In this document: one piece after another, positions 45,573-54,812 of the stretch
Numbering within the stretch: the first letter of the stretch is position 1
Layout of the letters: each line of letters begins with the position of its first letter
Assembly (NCBI GenBank): GCA_040879025.1
Contig: JBBDLF010000038.1
Location: 124,001 to 188,000, forward strand
Length of the DNA stretch: 64,000 nucleotides
Direction of reading: 5' to 3'
Origin: JBBDLF01 sp040879025
GTDB lineage: Bacteria > Pseudomonadota > Gammaproteobacteria > Pseudomonadales > Pseudohongiellaceae
Notes under the pieces: generated by a model
The model's database searches: none
What the model was told of the DNA's origin: nothing
What the model saw: the letters and a program-made list of their open reading frames with translations, nothing else
Made by a program: the position numbers and the translations under genes

Positions 45573-46515
45573 TGTGATGGTGGAAGGCGAAAAGCTGCGC
45601 GGCGCGGAGAAGGTGGCGCGTATACCGGTCAAAGTGATTCCCACCGTGGAACTACCCGCCAAACCCGACTGGATCAGGGTCAGGATTCATGCCTCTCCAC
45701 GGGTTTCCGCCATCAAGCAAAAGTTACGGCAACACCAGCTCGCGTCGGTTTGTGAGGAAGCATCCTGTCCGAATCTGGGCGAGTGTTTCAGCAACGGCAC
45801 CGCCACGTTCATGATAATGGGTGATATCTGCACCCGCCGCTGTCCGTTTTGCGATGTGGCCCATGGCAAGCCCAAGCCCCTTAATGTGGACGAACCGCGG
45901 GAACTGGCCGAAGCCATTGCGGAAATGGAATTGCGTTATGTGGTCATCACTTCAGTGGACCGGGACGATCTGAAAGACAGCGGCGCGACTCACTTCGCGC
46001 AGTGCATCACACAGACCCGGCGCCTCAACCCGGGAATCCAGGTGGAGGTACTTGTACCGGATTTCCGCGGCAGAATGCAGGTTGCCCTGGATATTCTGGA
46101 ACAGACTCCGCCGGACGTATTCAATCATAATCTGGAAACGGTACCGCGTCTCTATCGCCAGGCGCGGCCCGGCGCGGACTACGACTGGTCGCTGGACCTG
46201 CTGCAGGGATACAAGCGGCGTGCACCGGGTGTGCTGACCAAATCCGGCCTGATGCTGGGGCTGGGAGAGACGATTGACGAGGTGAAGGCAGTGCTCCGGG
46301 ATTTGCACCAACATCAGGTTGAAATGATCACGCTGGGCCAGTATCTGCAGCCCAGCCGTGACCATCTCAAGGTCGAGCGGTTTGTGCATCCCGACGAATT
46401 TGACCTGTTGCGGGAGTACGGCGAGTCACTGGGATTCAAGCATGTCGCCAGCGGTCCTCTGGTGCGTTCGTCGTATCATGCCGACAAACAGGCCCAGGGC
46501 GAAATCGTCCTTTGA
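45550..46515 (+). CDS. lipA: Lipoyl synthase LipA
   Basis: 321-residue radical-SAM enzyme inserting two sulfurs into octanoyl groups. The auxiliary cluster motif is CEEASCPNLGEC, the radical-SAM motif is CTRRCPFCDV, and the C-terminal Ser is in RSSYHADKQ. ATG 45550 has GAGGAAG upstream within lipB; ATG 45586 is possible. With LipB it completes lipoyl assembly for PDH and other complexes. Confidence 0.97.
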   Translation: MAERKRRNVMVEGEKLRGAEKVARIPVKVIPTVELPAKPDWIRVRIHASPRVSAIKQKLRQHQLASVCEEASCPNLGECFSNGTATFMIMGDICTRRCPFCDVAHGKPKPLNVDEPRELAEAIAEMELRYVVITSVDRDDLKDSGATHFAQCITQTRRLNPGIQVEVLVPDFRGRMQVALDILEQTPPDVFNHNLETVPRLYRQARPGADYDWSLDLLQGYKRRAPGVLTKSGLMLGLGETIDEVKAVLRDLHQHQVEMITLGQYLQPSRDHLKVERFVHPDEFDLLREYGESLGFKHVASGPLVRSSYHADKQAQGEIVL

Positions 46516-46553
46516 CCGCCGCCTGAACCCGTTGCCGTTTTCCCTGACGATAG

Positions 46554-47300
46554 ATGCTTATGATGATTAACTGGACACGTCTCATTCTTCATTGCGCCGC
46601 GCTATTGCTGGCGGTGACTCTCGCAGTGGCTATCGCGCAGAATCCCGAAACCCTCGGCACCCTGCCCCTGCTCCTGCGCTCCCTGCCGACACTTCTGACG
46701 GCTGTGCTGGCAATTTTTGCGGTGTATCCCCTGGTGCCGGGTCTGCGACACCGGCCGCTACTCTATGCGTCAGCGGTGGGATTCCCCGTAGCGGGACTGT
46801 GCCTGGCTTATTACCTGGTTTACCTGCCTGGTCAGTCACAGGGGGGCGTCAGCGGCGAACAGCTTGCCAGTGCGCTGATTACCGACAACACCAGTAACGG
46901 CATTATCGAGGTAGGATTCAGTTATCCGATCTACACGCCTACCCTGGCGCTCACCAGCAATGAACTGTTCACCCGTGATGTGGATGTCTACCTGCGGATT
47001 ACCGACGCCAATAACGAAGACCTTCTGTTTCGGGCGGTACGTCAAATCATAGGAGGGGGAGCGCTGAGTGTAGAGGCATCGGTTAACGGCTTGTTGAGCC
47101 GGAATCCGGAATACCTCTTCATCCCGGTAACGCTGCCACCGAACCGCACAGTCGTAGGTCAAATTGTGTTTATCATCAGTAATCTGGATGATGGCACTAC
47201 GTTTAATGAGGCTTTGGGGCGGGCCTACCCGGCCCGGTTTGAGCTGCGCGACCCCGAGTCCGGCGACCTGATCGATGCTTTTCCGCTCACGCGGCTATAG
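46554..47300 (+). CDS. Membrane protein of unknown function
   Basis: 248 residues. Three hydrophobic segments occur in the first 95 residues (about 9-28, 40-60 and 68-92), followed by a soluble region of about 150 residues rich in beta-type residues, probably periplasmic, with patterns such as DVDVYLRITDANNEDLLFRA. No known family is recognised. It starts 38 bases after lipA, so it may be at the end of that transcript, but nothing ties it to lipoylation. Confidence 0.7.
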   Translation: MLMMINWTRLILHCAALLLAVTLAVAIAQNPETLGTLPLLLRSLPTLLTAVLAIFAVYPLVPGLRHRPLLYASAVGFPVAGLCLAYYLVYLPGQSQGGVSGEQLASALITDNTSNGIIEVGFSYPIYTPTLALTSNELFTRDVDVYLRITDANNEDLLFRAVRQIIGGGALSVEASVNGLLSRNPEYLFIPVTLPPNRTVVGQIVFIISNLDDGTTFNEALGRAYPARFELRDPESGDLIDAFPLTRL

Positions 47301-47399
47301 GCGCTGGACATGGCCAATCGCTGCCGGAGCCTGAACTGGTTGAATTCCCGGTGTTGCTACATTACTCTTCCAAGACTGTTTTTGGACTGAGGAACAACA

Positions 47400-48074
47400 A
47401 TGAGAACCAGTGCGACTGTATGCATCGCTGTATTGGTCGGGGCCACGGCTGTTCAGAGCACTGTGGCGCAGGAGGACGAGTGGGAAGGACAGAGAGTCGT
47501 CAAAGTGATCGACGAACCACGACATCGGGTGATGCATCGGGACGGCGACATTTATGTACTGGACGTCCAGATCAACCCGGGGGATATGACTCTGCCCCAC
47601 ACGCACGATTCCGCCATAATGTACACCTTTATCAGCAATGGTGACGGTCCCTCGGGCGGACGGGTATCGAGTAACACCGACTATGTAGAGGAGAATTTTA
47701 CTCATCAGGTCTCCAATGACGGGCCGGGGCTGTTCAGAATTATCGCCATGGCCAATTATGGCGAAGGTGAAGCCGGCCTTACGCAGGGCCGGCCGAGCGG
47801 CCTTGCCGGCGAACCTCAACTGGAAAACCCGTGGTTTCGCTCCTACCGGGTCGAACTGACTCCCGGAGAGTCAACAGAACTGCAACAGCACGACAACCCG
47901 AGCGTTGTCGTTCAGGTGACAGACGGAACGACTCACGTCACACGCGAAGACGGCATGACCGCCGAACTTGACGCTATGGGTGACTGGGCCTGGCGCGATG
48001 CCAGGGGAGCTTACCGGGTCTACAACGCGGGTGATGCCGCTGTGGAAGTCGTCATCAATGAAGCCAGGAGATAA
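47400..48074 (+). CDS. Secreted cupin-like protein
   Basis: 224 residues with a signal peptide (about 1-23, cleaved after TVA). Two cupin-like halves: the first has LPHTHDSAIMYTFISNGDG with a likely metal-binding His pair, the second has ELTPGESTELQQHDNPSVVVQ and a terminal beta strand. It probably forms a periplasmic beta barrel. The substrate is unknown. It is a single gene convergent with the methyltransferase gene. Confidence 0.75.
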   Translation: MRTSATVCIAVLVGATAVQSTVAQEDEWEGQRVVKVIDEPRHRVMHRDGDIYVLDVQINPGDMTLPHTHDSAIMYTFISNGDGPSGGRVSSNTDYVEENFTHQVSNDGPGLFRIIAMANYGEGEAGLTQGRPSGLAGEPQLENPWFRSYRVELTPGESTELQQHDNPSVVVQVTDGTTHVTREDGMTAELDAMGDWAWRDARGAYRVYNAGDAAVEVVINEARR

Positions 48075-48114
48075 CGGCAGACAGTCCGGGAGCCACCAAA
48101 GGAACCGGGGGTGA

Positions 48115-48810
48115 TCATGCGGGGTTCGGGATGTCCGCGGTCCTCCATGTTGAGAGATGTTTGTTTCCGGCCTTGCGACCCGTCGGGTACTCCAGCATGT
48201 CCTTGCAGGGGAGCGGCCAGTTGAAAGGCGGAAGAGTCATATTAAGAGCGCGATGTTTGCCGGTAACGATATCTCTGTTTGCCCGGATTTGTGGAAAATG
48301 GGTGACCATAAGATAAGGGTTACCCGAAGCCTTGATATTTGAGATCGCCTTGTGGATGTCCGCGAAAGCCAGATGCACCAGGCACTCCCGGCACAAAACC
48401 AGATCCGCCGCGGGTAGCGGGTCCCGGAGAAGATCGAGATGTTCAAACCTGCGGCTGCCAGTGCCGTAAAGGCGATTGTTATCAGCCACCAGTTCCTTGA
48501 CGATATCGCCGCCAATGTATCGGGTCACAGGCAAATCGATTTCCTTCATCCAGAAAAAATCCCCGCAGGGGATGTCCAGCAGGGTATGGACACCGAGTTC
48601 GGTCAACAGGCGAGGAAGCTCCCGCCGGGTCTGTTCGGTACGCGCCAGGTTTGATCCTTTGCCGGATCGCGAATGCTGGTCTCCCCATTTGTTGCTGTTG
48701 TAGATATAGGTAAAGACTTCTTCCGTGGATGAGACACTGAAATTTTTAAGCTCTTTTTTTTTGGTGAAGAAGCGTTTTTTCTTGATGAGGTACTGCTTCA
48801 AAGATCGCAT
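48115..48810 (-). CDS. Class I SAM-dependent methyltransferase
   Basis: 231-residue protein with a Lys-rich N-terminus (about 5-22). The SAM-binding motif I is LLDIPCGDFFWMKE, and the later acidic residue is in YIGGDIVKELV. LCRECLVHLAF is motif IV-like. The substrate is unknown; relatives often modify surface glycans. A run of nine A bases (minus strand; 48754-48762) lies within codons 17-19 and could slip. It is flanked by convergent and divergent genes, so it is transcribed alone. Confidence 0.8.
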   Translation of the reverse strand: MRSLKQYLIKKKRFFTKKKELKNFSVSSTEEVFTYIYNSNKWGDQHSRSGKGSNLARTEQTRRELPRLLTELGVHTLLDIPCGDFFWMKEIDLPVTRYIGGDIVKELVADNNRLYGTGSRRFEHLDLLRDPLPAADLVLCRECLVHLAFADIHKAISNIKASGNPYLMVTHFPQIRANRDIVTGKHRALNMTLPPFNWPLPCKDMLEYPTGRKAGNKHLSTWRTADIPNPA

Positions 48811-48945
48811 GGTGAAAGCCTGCGGAGTTGCCCGGCACGGGAGAGCGCATAGAATAACATCGATCCAGGGGGTCAGGTCGTGAATTTACCAGGTTGTAAA
48901 GACTCCTGTCAGGCGACAAGTTTATAAGTTTCGAGAGGAAAAAAC

Positions 48946-51390
48946 ATGAGACACAAAGGTTTGGAGCTGATGGTTTGTGCTTTGCTGGCGGTGCCGCTTT
49001 GGGCGGGGGCCCAGGGTATTGCGCAGACAAAAGGCGACTACGTGGACAAGTTCAGACAACTCGACGAAGTATTGCCTACACCCAATATCTACCGTAATGC
49101 GGCGGGGCAGCCGGGCCATGAATACTGGCAACAGCAAGTGGACTATCGTATTCGCGCCAGTCTGGATGAAGAGAATCGCCGGATTTCGGCTTCAGCGACG
49201 ATCACCTATCAGAACAATTCGCCCGATACGCTCAGTTATCTGTGGTTGCAGCTGGACCAGAACCGGTTCCGGAACAATTCCCTCTCCGAACTGAGTTCGG
49301 TTTTCAACAGCAGCAGTCCGGATCCTGACAGCCCTGCCAGACTGAGTCTTGGACAACTGCGGCGTCTTCAGTATATGGAAGACGCCGATCACGGTTTCGA
49401 GATCAGCGCGGTGACCTCCGGCGGCGACAGCCTGGACTATATCCTTGTCGGCACATTGATGCGGGCGGACCTGCCCCGCTCGCTGGCACCGGGCCAGGAT
49501 GTGGAGTTTTCCATCGAATTCGCACTCAATGTCGTCGACGGCGACGTGCTGGGTACTCGTGGCGGCTATGAGCATTTTCCTGATGATGAGCGTGACGGCG
49601 GCAACGGAATCTTTGCCATAGCGCAGTGGTTCCCCCGTCTGGCCGCGTATACGGATTACGAAGGCTGGACCAACAAGGAATTTCTGGGCTCCGGTGAGTT
49701 TACGCTGGAGTTTGGCGATTATGACGTGGAGCTTACCGTACCCGCGGATCATATCGTTTCATCAACCGGGGTGCTGCAGAACCCGGCGCAGGTACTCACG
49801 GTCGAACAACGCGATCGCCTGCGCGAGGCTGAAACCGCTGAACGGCCGGTATTCATCGTCACCGCGGATGAGGCGCTGGAAAACGAGCAGCAAGGCAGTC
49901 CGGAAACCAGAACGTGGCGATTTACTGCGGAAAACGTGCGTGATTTCGCGTGGGCATCGTCACGAAAATTTATCTGGGACGCGAAGGGCCATCAACAGGA
50001 GGGGGCCGAACACGAACTGGTGATGGCGATGTCGTTTTACCCAAGGGAAGCAGAACCGCTCTGGTCGACCTATTCCACTGAATCGGTTGTTCATACCATG
50101 GATGTGTATACGCGATTCTCGTTCGACTATCCCTATCCAACGGCACAGTCGGTAAGCGCGGGCTTCGTCGGAGGCATGGAATACCCGATGATCACTTTCA
50201 ACGGGCCCCGCACTACACTCCAGGATGATGACACCCGCACCTACTCTCTCGGTGTGAAACAGTTTTTGATTGGCGTGGTGATTCATGAAATCGGCCATAT
50301 CTATTTCCCCATGACCGTCAACTCCGATGAACGCCAGTGGACCTGGATGGACGAAGGCATCAACAGTTATCTGGACGGCGTTGCGGGGAGGGAATGGGAT
50401 CCGGACATGCCCTGGGGCGTCGAACCCCGAGATATCACCGATTATATGCACTCGCAGAACCAGGTGCCCATAATGACGCAGTCGGACAGCGTGTTGCGTC
50501 TCGGTCCGAACGCCTACGCCAAGCCGGCTGCCGCACTGAATATTCTGCGCGAGACGATAATGGGCAGAGAGCTCTTTGACTTTGCATTCAAGGAATACGC
50601 CAACCGCTGGAAGTTCAAGCGACCCACGCCCGCGGACTTTTTCCGCACCATGGAAGAAGCGTCCGGGGTCGACCTGGACTGGTTCTGGAGGGGCTGGTTC
50701 TACACTACCGACCATGTCGATATTTCTTTGGACCGGGTGTATGAAATGCGCATGGACACGGAGAATCCCGATATCGACTATGACCGGCGCCGCGAAGAGG
50801 AAAAGTCCCTGCCGCCATCGCTGTTCGTCGAACGCAACCGCGAGGAAGGGCTGCGTACCTGGGTGGAACGCAATCCTGACGTACAGGATTTTTACGATGA
50901 GAACGACCGGTTTACCGTAACCAATCGGGATCGTAATCGCTATAACAGTTTTCTCGAAGGACTGGAGGACTGGGAGCGCAGCGCGCTGGATCGTGCGGTA
51001 GAGGAAGACCGGAACTATTATATTCTTGAGTTCTCCAATCAGGGAGGACTGGTCATGCCGATTATCCTGGGTGTGACTTATGCCAATGGTGACGAAGAGG
51101 AAATTCGTATTCCCGCGGAAATCTGGCGGCGTTCACCCCATGCGGTCAAGAAACTGCTGGTGCGTGAACAGGAAATAGCACAGATCGTGGTTGATCCCCT
51201 GCTGGAGACCGCCGACACCAACGTTGAAAACAATTATTACCCGCGCCGCATCATTCCGTCCCGTGTGGAGAGCTATAAACAGGAACAGGGCAGCGGCCTG
51301 AACCAGCGGGACCTGATGCAGGAAATCAAGACTGAACTGTCTACCGACGATGACGAAGATGATGACGGTGATGACAACAGCGACCAGTAG
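48946..51390 (+). CDS. M1 family metallopeptidase
   Basis: 814-residue secreted zinc aminopeptidase-like protein; signal peptide about 1-23. The zinc site is His447-Glu448-x-x-His451 (VIHEIGHIYFP) with Glu470 in WMDEGIN, the correct HExxH-x18-E spacing. The substrate-anchor motif is GGMEYP instead of GAMEN. A helical C-terminal half follows, and a very acidic tail rich in Asp (about 800-814). It resembles the large periplasmic M1 peptidases that pair with DUF6702 proteins; that gene overlaps its 3' end here. A GAGAGG Shine-Dalgarno lies upstream. Confidence 0.93.
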   Translation: MRHKGLELMVCALLAVPLWAGAQGIAQTKGDYVDKFRQLDEVLPTPNIYRNAAGQPGHEYWQQQVDYRIRASLDEENRRISASATITYQNNSPDTLSYLWLQLDQNRFRNNSLSELSSVFNSSSPDPDSPARLSLGQLRRLQYMEDADHGFEISAVTSGGDSLDYILVGTLMRADLPRSLAPGQDVEFSIEFALNVVDGDVLGTRGGYEHFPDDERDGGNGIFAIAQWFPRLAAYTDYEGWTNKEFLGSGEFTLEFGDYDVELTVPADHIVSSTGVLQNPAQVLTVEQRDRLREAETAERPVFIVTADEALENEQQGSPETRTWRFTAENVRDFAWASSRKFIWDAKGHQQEGAEHELVMAMSFYPREAEPLWSTYSTESVVHTMDVYTRFSFDYPYPTAQSVSAGFVGGMEYPMITFNGPRTTLQDDDTRTYSLGVKQFLIGVVIHEIGHIYFPMTVNSDERQWTWMDEGINSYLDGVAGREWDPDMPWGVEPRDITDYMHSQNQVPIMTQSDSVLRLGPNAYAKPAAALNILRETIMGRELFDFAFKEYANRWKFKRPTPADFFRTMEEASGVDLDWFWRGWFYTTDHVDISLDRVYEMRMDTENPDIDYDRRREEEKSLPPSLFVERNREEGLRTWVERNPDVQDFYDENDRFTVTNRDRNRYNSFLEGLEDWERSALDRAVEEDRNYYILEFSNQGGLVMPIILGVTYANGDEEEIRIPAEIWRRSPHAVKKLLVREQEIAQIVVDPLLETADTNVENNYYPRRIIPSRVESYKQEQGSGLNQRDLMQEIKTELSTDDDEDDDGDDNSDQ

Positions 51391-51934
51391 CCTGAGTCGC
51401 GTGGCGCGGCATGCCGCGCATGGACTCTGCCTGATGATGTGCGGGCTTGTCGTGGTCGTGTCACCCGCCGTCCAGGCGCATCAGCAGAAAGCGGCGGTAA
51501 CCCGGGTGCTGTTCAATCAGCGCACCGGCAATATCGAGGTGATGCACCGGTTTGACCTGCATGATGCCGAGCACGCCCTGACGCTGCTGTTCGACACGCA
51601 GCCCGGGCTAATGGAGTCGGAACAGTCCAGGGAATTGTTCGCCGGCTACATCGTGAATCGCTTCAGCATGGAAGCACTGGACGGCGGCGGCGATATTCGC
51701 ATGCCGCTTGCCTTCGTTGGACAGGAAGTCGATGGCAGATATTTGTGGGTATATCAGGAAACTCCGATTCCTCGATCCCTGCAAGGGCTGACTATCGTCA
51801 ACGTGGCCCTGCGCGACGTCTGGGCTGATCAGTCCAATCTGGTGAACATTGAACGTGAAGCAGAATTGATCTCACTGACGTTTGAGGGCGATAAAGAGGA
51901 ATTGTCAGTGCGATTTTCCATACAGCAAGAGTGA
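51350..51934 (+). CDS. DUF6702 family secreted protein
   Basis: Up to 194 residues, with a signal peptide ending PAVQAHQQK. The rest is a compact beta-rich protein of about 150 residues with VMHRFDLHDAEHAL and conserved strands, matching DUF6702. The first codons overlap the M1 peptidase gene by 41 bases in the +1 frame, where the same DNA encodes its Asp-rich tail. ATG codons at 51350, 51359, 51362 and 51371 are all possible; 51371 gives a signal peptide of usual length. The tight overlap implies coupled expression with the peptidase. Confidence 0.8.
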   Translation: MTKMMTVMTTATSSLSRVARHAAHGLCLMMCGLVVVVSPAVQAHQQKAAVTRVLFNQRTGNIEVMHRFDLHDAEHALTLLFDTQPGLMESEQSRELFAGYIVNRFSMEALDGGGDIRMPLAFVGQEVDGRYLWVYQETPIPRSLQGLTIVNVALRDVWADQSNLVNIEREAELISLTFEGDKEELSVRFSIQQE

Positions 51935-51939
51935 CCGTA

Positions 51940-53505
51940 TCAGGAGTGCCATCGCCGGGAGGCGTTTCCGGCATCGAAGCCTGCCGCGCTGTCCAGTTGG
52001 TAGTATTCAGCAATGGCGAGTCCTGCCGCCACACTCGTGAACGGGTCGTGCTCAATGACCCGTTGCGGAAACAATTCCTCAAGAATCTGTTTTACCGCTG
52101 GAATAAGTGACGACCCGCCTGTGCGGATTACCAGGTTCACGGAGGTCGCCGACACGTCGGCCTGCCGCAATATGGTAACAACCGATTCCCTGAAATCATG
52201 GAGAACGTCAGCGATGCATCGTTCCAGGGTGTCGCGGGTAACGTGGATTTTTACATCGATTTCAGGAATATCCAGCCAGGCCTCAGTGTCATTTGACAAG
52301 GTCGCCTTCATCTCCTTGATCGCCTGAAACACCAGGTAGCTGTAATTGTTCTTTATCAGTTCGTACAGGCGTCTGAACTTTTCCGCGGCTTCGTCGCCCT
52401 GTTCAATGCGGCTCATCACCGGGGCCGTATACACATTCTGGTTGAGCATATAACTGACTGCCCAGTTGAGCAGTAAATCCTCGTATTTCTCAAACGGAAA
52501 GAGGGTCTCTATTTCCCTGTCTTCGCCCTTGCGCCGCCAGCGTTCGCCTTTCCCGAGTTGGGAAAACAACAGTTCGCGAAACAGACGCTGATCTATACGG
52601 TCGCCGCCCAAGCCAATGCCATGGGTCGCCAGGACGTCGAAGCGCTCCTGGTTTCTTTTCAACAGGCAAAGATCAAGTGTGCCGCCGCCAAAGTCCACCG
52701 CCAGCAACAAGTCATGTCTTGCCTGGGGATCGCCGTGGAGATAGCTTATTGCTGCCGCGATAGGTTCGGGACAGTAGCGCTGTTTATCAAATCCGGCGTA
52801 GCGGCCGGCTTCGGCGAGTCGCCGCAGTGCCGTGATATTGTGATCTTTTTCACGGCCTTCAAAATTGACCGGGTGTCCCAGACAGGCATGATCCGCGGTC
52901 GGATGGGCATGGCGGGATTGTCTTTTTCCGTTACCGGAAAAGTCGTTATCGACGCCGGCCACAGCCACCAGACTTGCCACTTCCTCCCTGATACGCAGCA
53001 ATATGGGTGTGACAAGCGCCACCAGCCGAAAGGGCTTGTCAAATACCATCAACCGTTCGGTGTTCTTCTGGCCCAACAGCCGCTTGACACCGCGAAACAG
53101 CCGGCCCTGAAGCCCGGCATCGAAAAACGCCTGGCCATAAAGCTTCTGCGATTCAGCCGCCTCGGGCAATCCCCGGTCTCCAATCTGTCCGGTTGTGGTA
53201 CGCGCTTCACCCAGCAGTTCTGCGCTCAGCTCAACCTTTCTCCCCATATTGCTTTTGATATAGCTGTCAATGGCCTGTTGGCCGGTGGATATTTTGAGGT
53301 CCTTGTCGATGTAGACGGCGGACGGCATTATGTTGGTGTGTTGTTCCAGGGGGACCAGGCGCAGCTCAGAGCCGTCAAATATCGCGGCCGCGCTGTTGCT
53401 GGTGCCGAAATCCACGCCTATACCAGGATACGGCGCGGGGTTTGGCAAAGGGGCTTGAGGCTGTCTGTTTGTGTTATCCGAAGAATCGTTATCCGAGGAT
53501 GTCAA
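51940..53505 (-). CDS. Hsp70-family ATPase (YegD-like)
   Basis: 521-residue protein built around the actin-like Hsp70 nucleotide-binding domain: phosphate 1 GVDFGTSNSAAAIFD, phosphate 2 LLAVDFGGGTLDLCLL and the adenosine motif IRTGGSSLIPAVKQIL. There is no canonical beta-sandwich substrate domain or helical lid at the C-terminus, which ends soon after the adenosine motif, as in E. coli YegD. It may act as a regulatory ATPase rather than a classical foldase. It is convergent with the DUF6702 gene (five bases) and divergent from a cyclophilin gene. Confidence 0.87.
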   Translation of the reverse strand: MTSSDNDSSDNTNRQPQAPLPNPAPYPGIGVDFGTSNSAAAIFDGSELRLVPLEQHTNIMPSAVYIDKDLKISTGQQAIDSYIKSNMGRKVELSAELLGEARTTTGQIGDRGLPEAAESQKLYGQAFFDAGLQGRLFRGVKRLLGQKNTERLMVFDKPFRLVALVTPILLRIREEVASLVAVAGVDNDFSGNGKRQSRHAHPTADHACLGHPVNFEGREKDHNITALRRLAEAGRYAGFDKQRYCPEPIAAAISYLHGDPQARHDLLLAVDFGGGTLDLCLLKRNQERFDVLATHGIGLGGDRIDQRLFRELLFSQLGKGERWRRKGEDREIETLFPFEKYEDLLLNWAVSYMLNQNVYTAPVMSRIEQGDEAAEKFRRLYELIKNNYSYLVFQAIKEMKATLSNDTEAWLDIPEIDVKIHVTRDTLERCIADVLHDFRESVVTILRQADVSATSVNLVIRTGGSSLIPAVKQILEELFPQRVIEHDPFTSVAAGLAIAEYYQLDSAAGFDAGNASRRWHS

Positions 53506-53779
53506 GTTGTTACCTATTTCTTGGTTACAGAACGTCCAGTATAAATATCAGGTATCAAGATTGCCGTTGAGGCGGGCTCAGCCCTTATATCATATTTTCA
53601 CCCGGTTTTCCGCACTCTCACGCTTCAGCCGTACCGGGAGGACGAGGACGGTTTGACCGGTCGTGTGGTCTTGTTATCGCCGGCCCGGCGGGCACTCTCG
53701 CCCCTCCATCGAAATCGGGTTAGAATGGTGCCCACTAAAACCGGACCCCGGTGTGGTCCCGGCCTTTGAAGGAGTCGAA

Positions 53780-54730
53780 ATGACAGCAGTGAAATTACTA
53801 CCCGCCAGCGCAAAGCCGTCGATTCTGTTGATGTCCAGTCTGTTGATCCTGGCCGCGGCGCCCTTTGTTGCCGCAGGAACCTTTGTCCGGGTAGGCACCG
53901 GTATGGGCCCTTATTATGTGGAATTGCTGGACGATGTGGCGCCGGCTACGGTGCAAAATTTTCTCAACTATGTCGATCGCGGAGACTTTGACGGCACATA
54001 TATTCACCGGCTTGAGCGCAACTTTGTCGTGCAGGGTGGCGGCTATCGTTTTCAATCCTTTGTTGGTCCGATTGATGTTCCCGCGGATCCGCCCATTGTG
54101 AATGAATTCAACGTATCGAACACTCGCGGCACACTCGCCATGGCCAAGCTGGACGGGGACCCTGACAGCGCTACCAACGAATGGTTCGTCAACCTGTCGG
54201 ATAACAGCGCAAATCTGGACGCCCAGAACGGGGGTTTCACTGTATTTGGCAACGTATTGGGCGAGGGTATGGATGTTCTGGATGCAATCAACGGGCTGCC
54301 CACCATAGAACTCGGAACAAGAGCGCCAAGTGCCCCGTATGTAACCGACAATTTCGCATCACCCACTGAATTTGTCTATATCAATGCGGCGGTGGTTGAC
54401 CGACCCAGCGCCTCCCTGCACACCTATGAAAACCAGTCCGGACTGCTGTTTGTGTCAGCCAGTATCAATAACGGCGAGGAATTTCTCGGCGTGATAATGC
54501 AACTGGTCCAATCCGAACCCCAGATCGTGTTTGAAGTAAAGCCTTATTCGGTTATTTCCCTGCAGGACGGCGCCGAGGGTGTTGCCGAGTTTGCCACGAG
54601 TGACTCGCGCCTGCGCATACCCGCGCTGGAGACCAATTTCAACGGAACGATAAGTGTCATTAACAATGTGGTGATGTTATTGACCGATCCCGAGAACCTG
54701 CATTTCACCCTTGAATCCTACGAGCAATAA
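53780..54730 (+). CDS. Secreted cyclophilin-type peptidyl-prolyl isomerase with extension
   Basis: 316 residues with a signal peptide (about 1-33). The cyclophilin domain (about 35-200) has FDGTYIHRLERNFVVQGG, RGTLAMAKL and NEWFVNL. The usual catalytic Arg is present in the IHRLERNF stretch. About 115 further residues form a C-terminal beta-rich extension I do not recognise. ATG 53780 is set by AAGGAG upstream; the frame is open from 53663. Divergent from the Hsp70-family gene with a 274-base spacer that contains both promoters. Confidence 0.9.
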   Translation: MTAVKLLPASAKPSILLMSSLLILAAAPFVAAGTFVRVGTGMGPYYVELLDDVAPATVQNFLNYVDRGDFDGTYIHRLERNFVVQGGGYRFQSFVGPIDVPADPPIVNEFNVSNTRGTLAMAKLDGDPDSATNEWFVNLSDNSANLDAQNGGFTVFGNVLGEGMDVLDAINGLPTIELGTRAPSAPYVTDNFASPTEFVYINAAVVDRPSASLHTYENQSGLLFVSASINNGEEFLGVIMQLVQSEPQIVFEVKPYSVISLQDGAEGVAEFATSDSRLRIPALETNFNGTISVINNVVMLLTDPENLHFTLESYEQ

Positions 54731-54812
54731 TCATTCGCCGATTGTGCAGGACTCCTTCGGGCTGTTTTGGCGTGTATGAAGCAGGGGGTTGACGAATGAA
54801 GAGAGCCGTCCC

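Noticed and set aside
52558..53544. 328-codon open frame on the plus strand
   Set aside because: Antisense to the Hsp70-family gene, which carries all phosphate and adenosine motifs.
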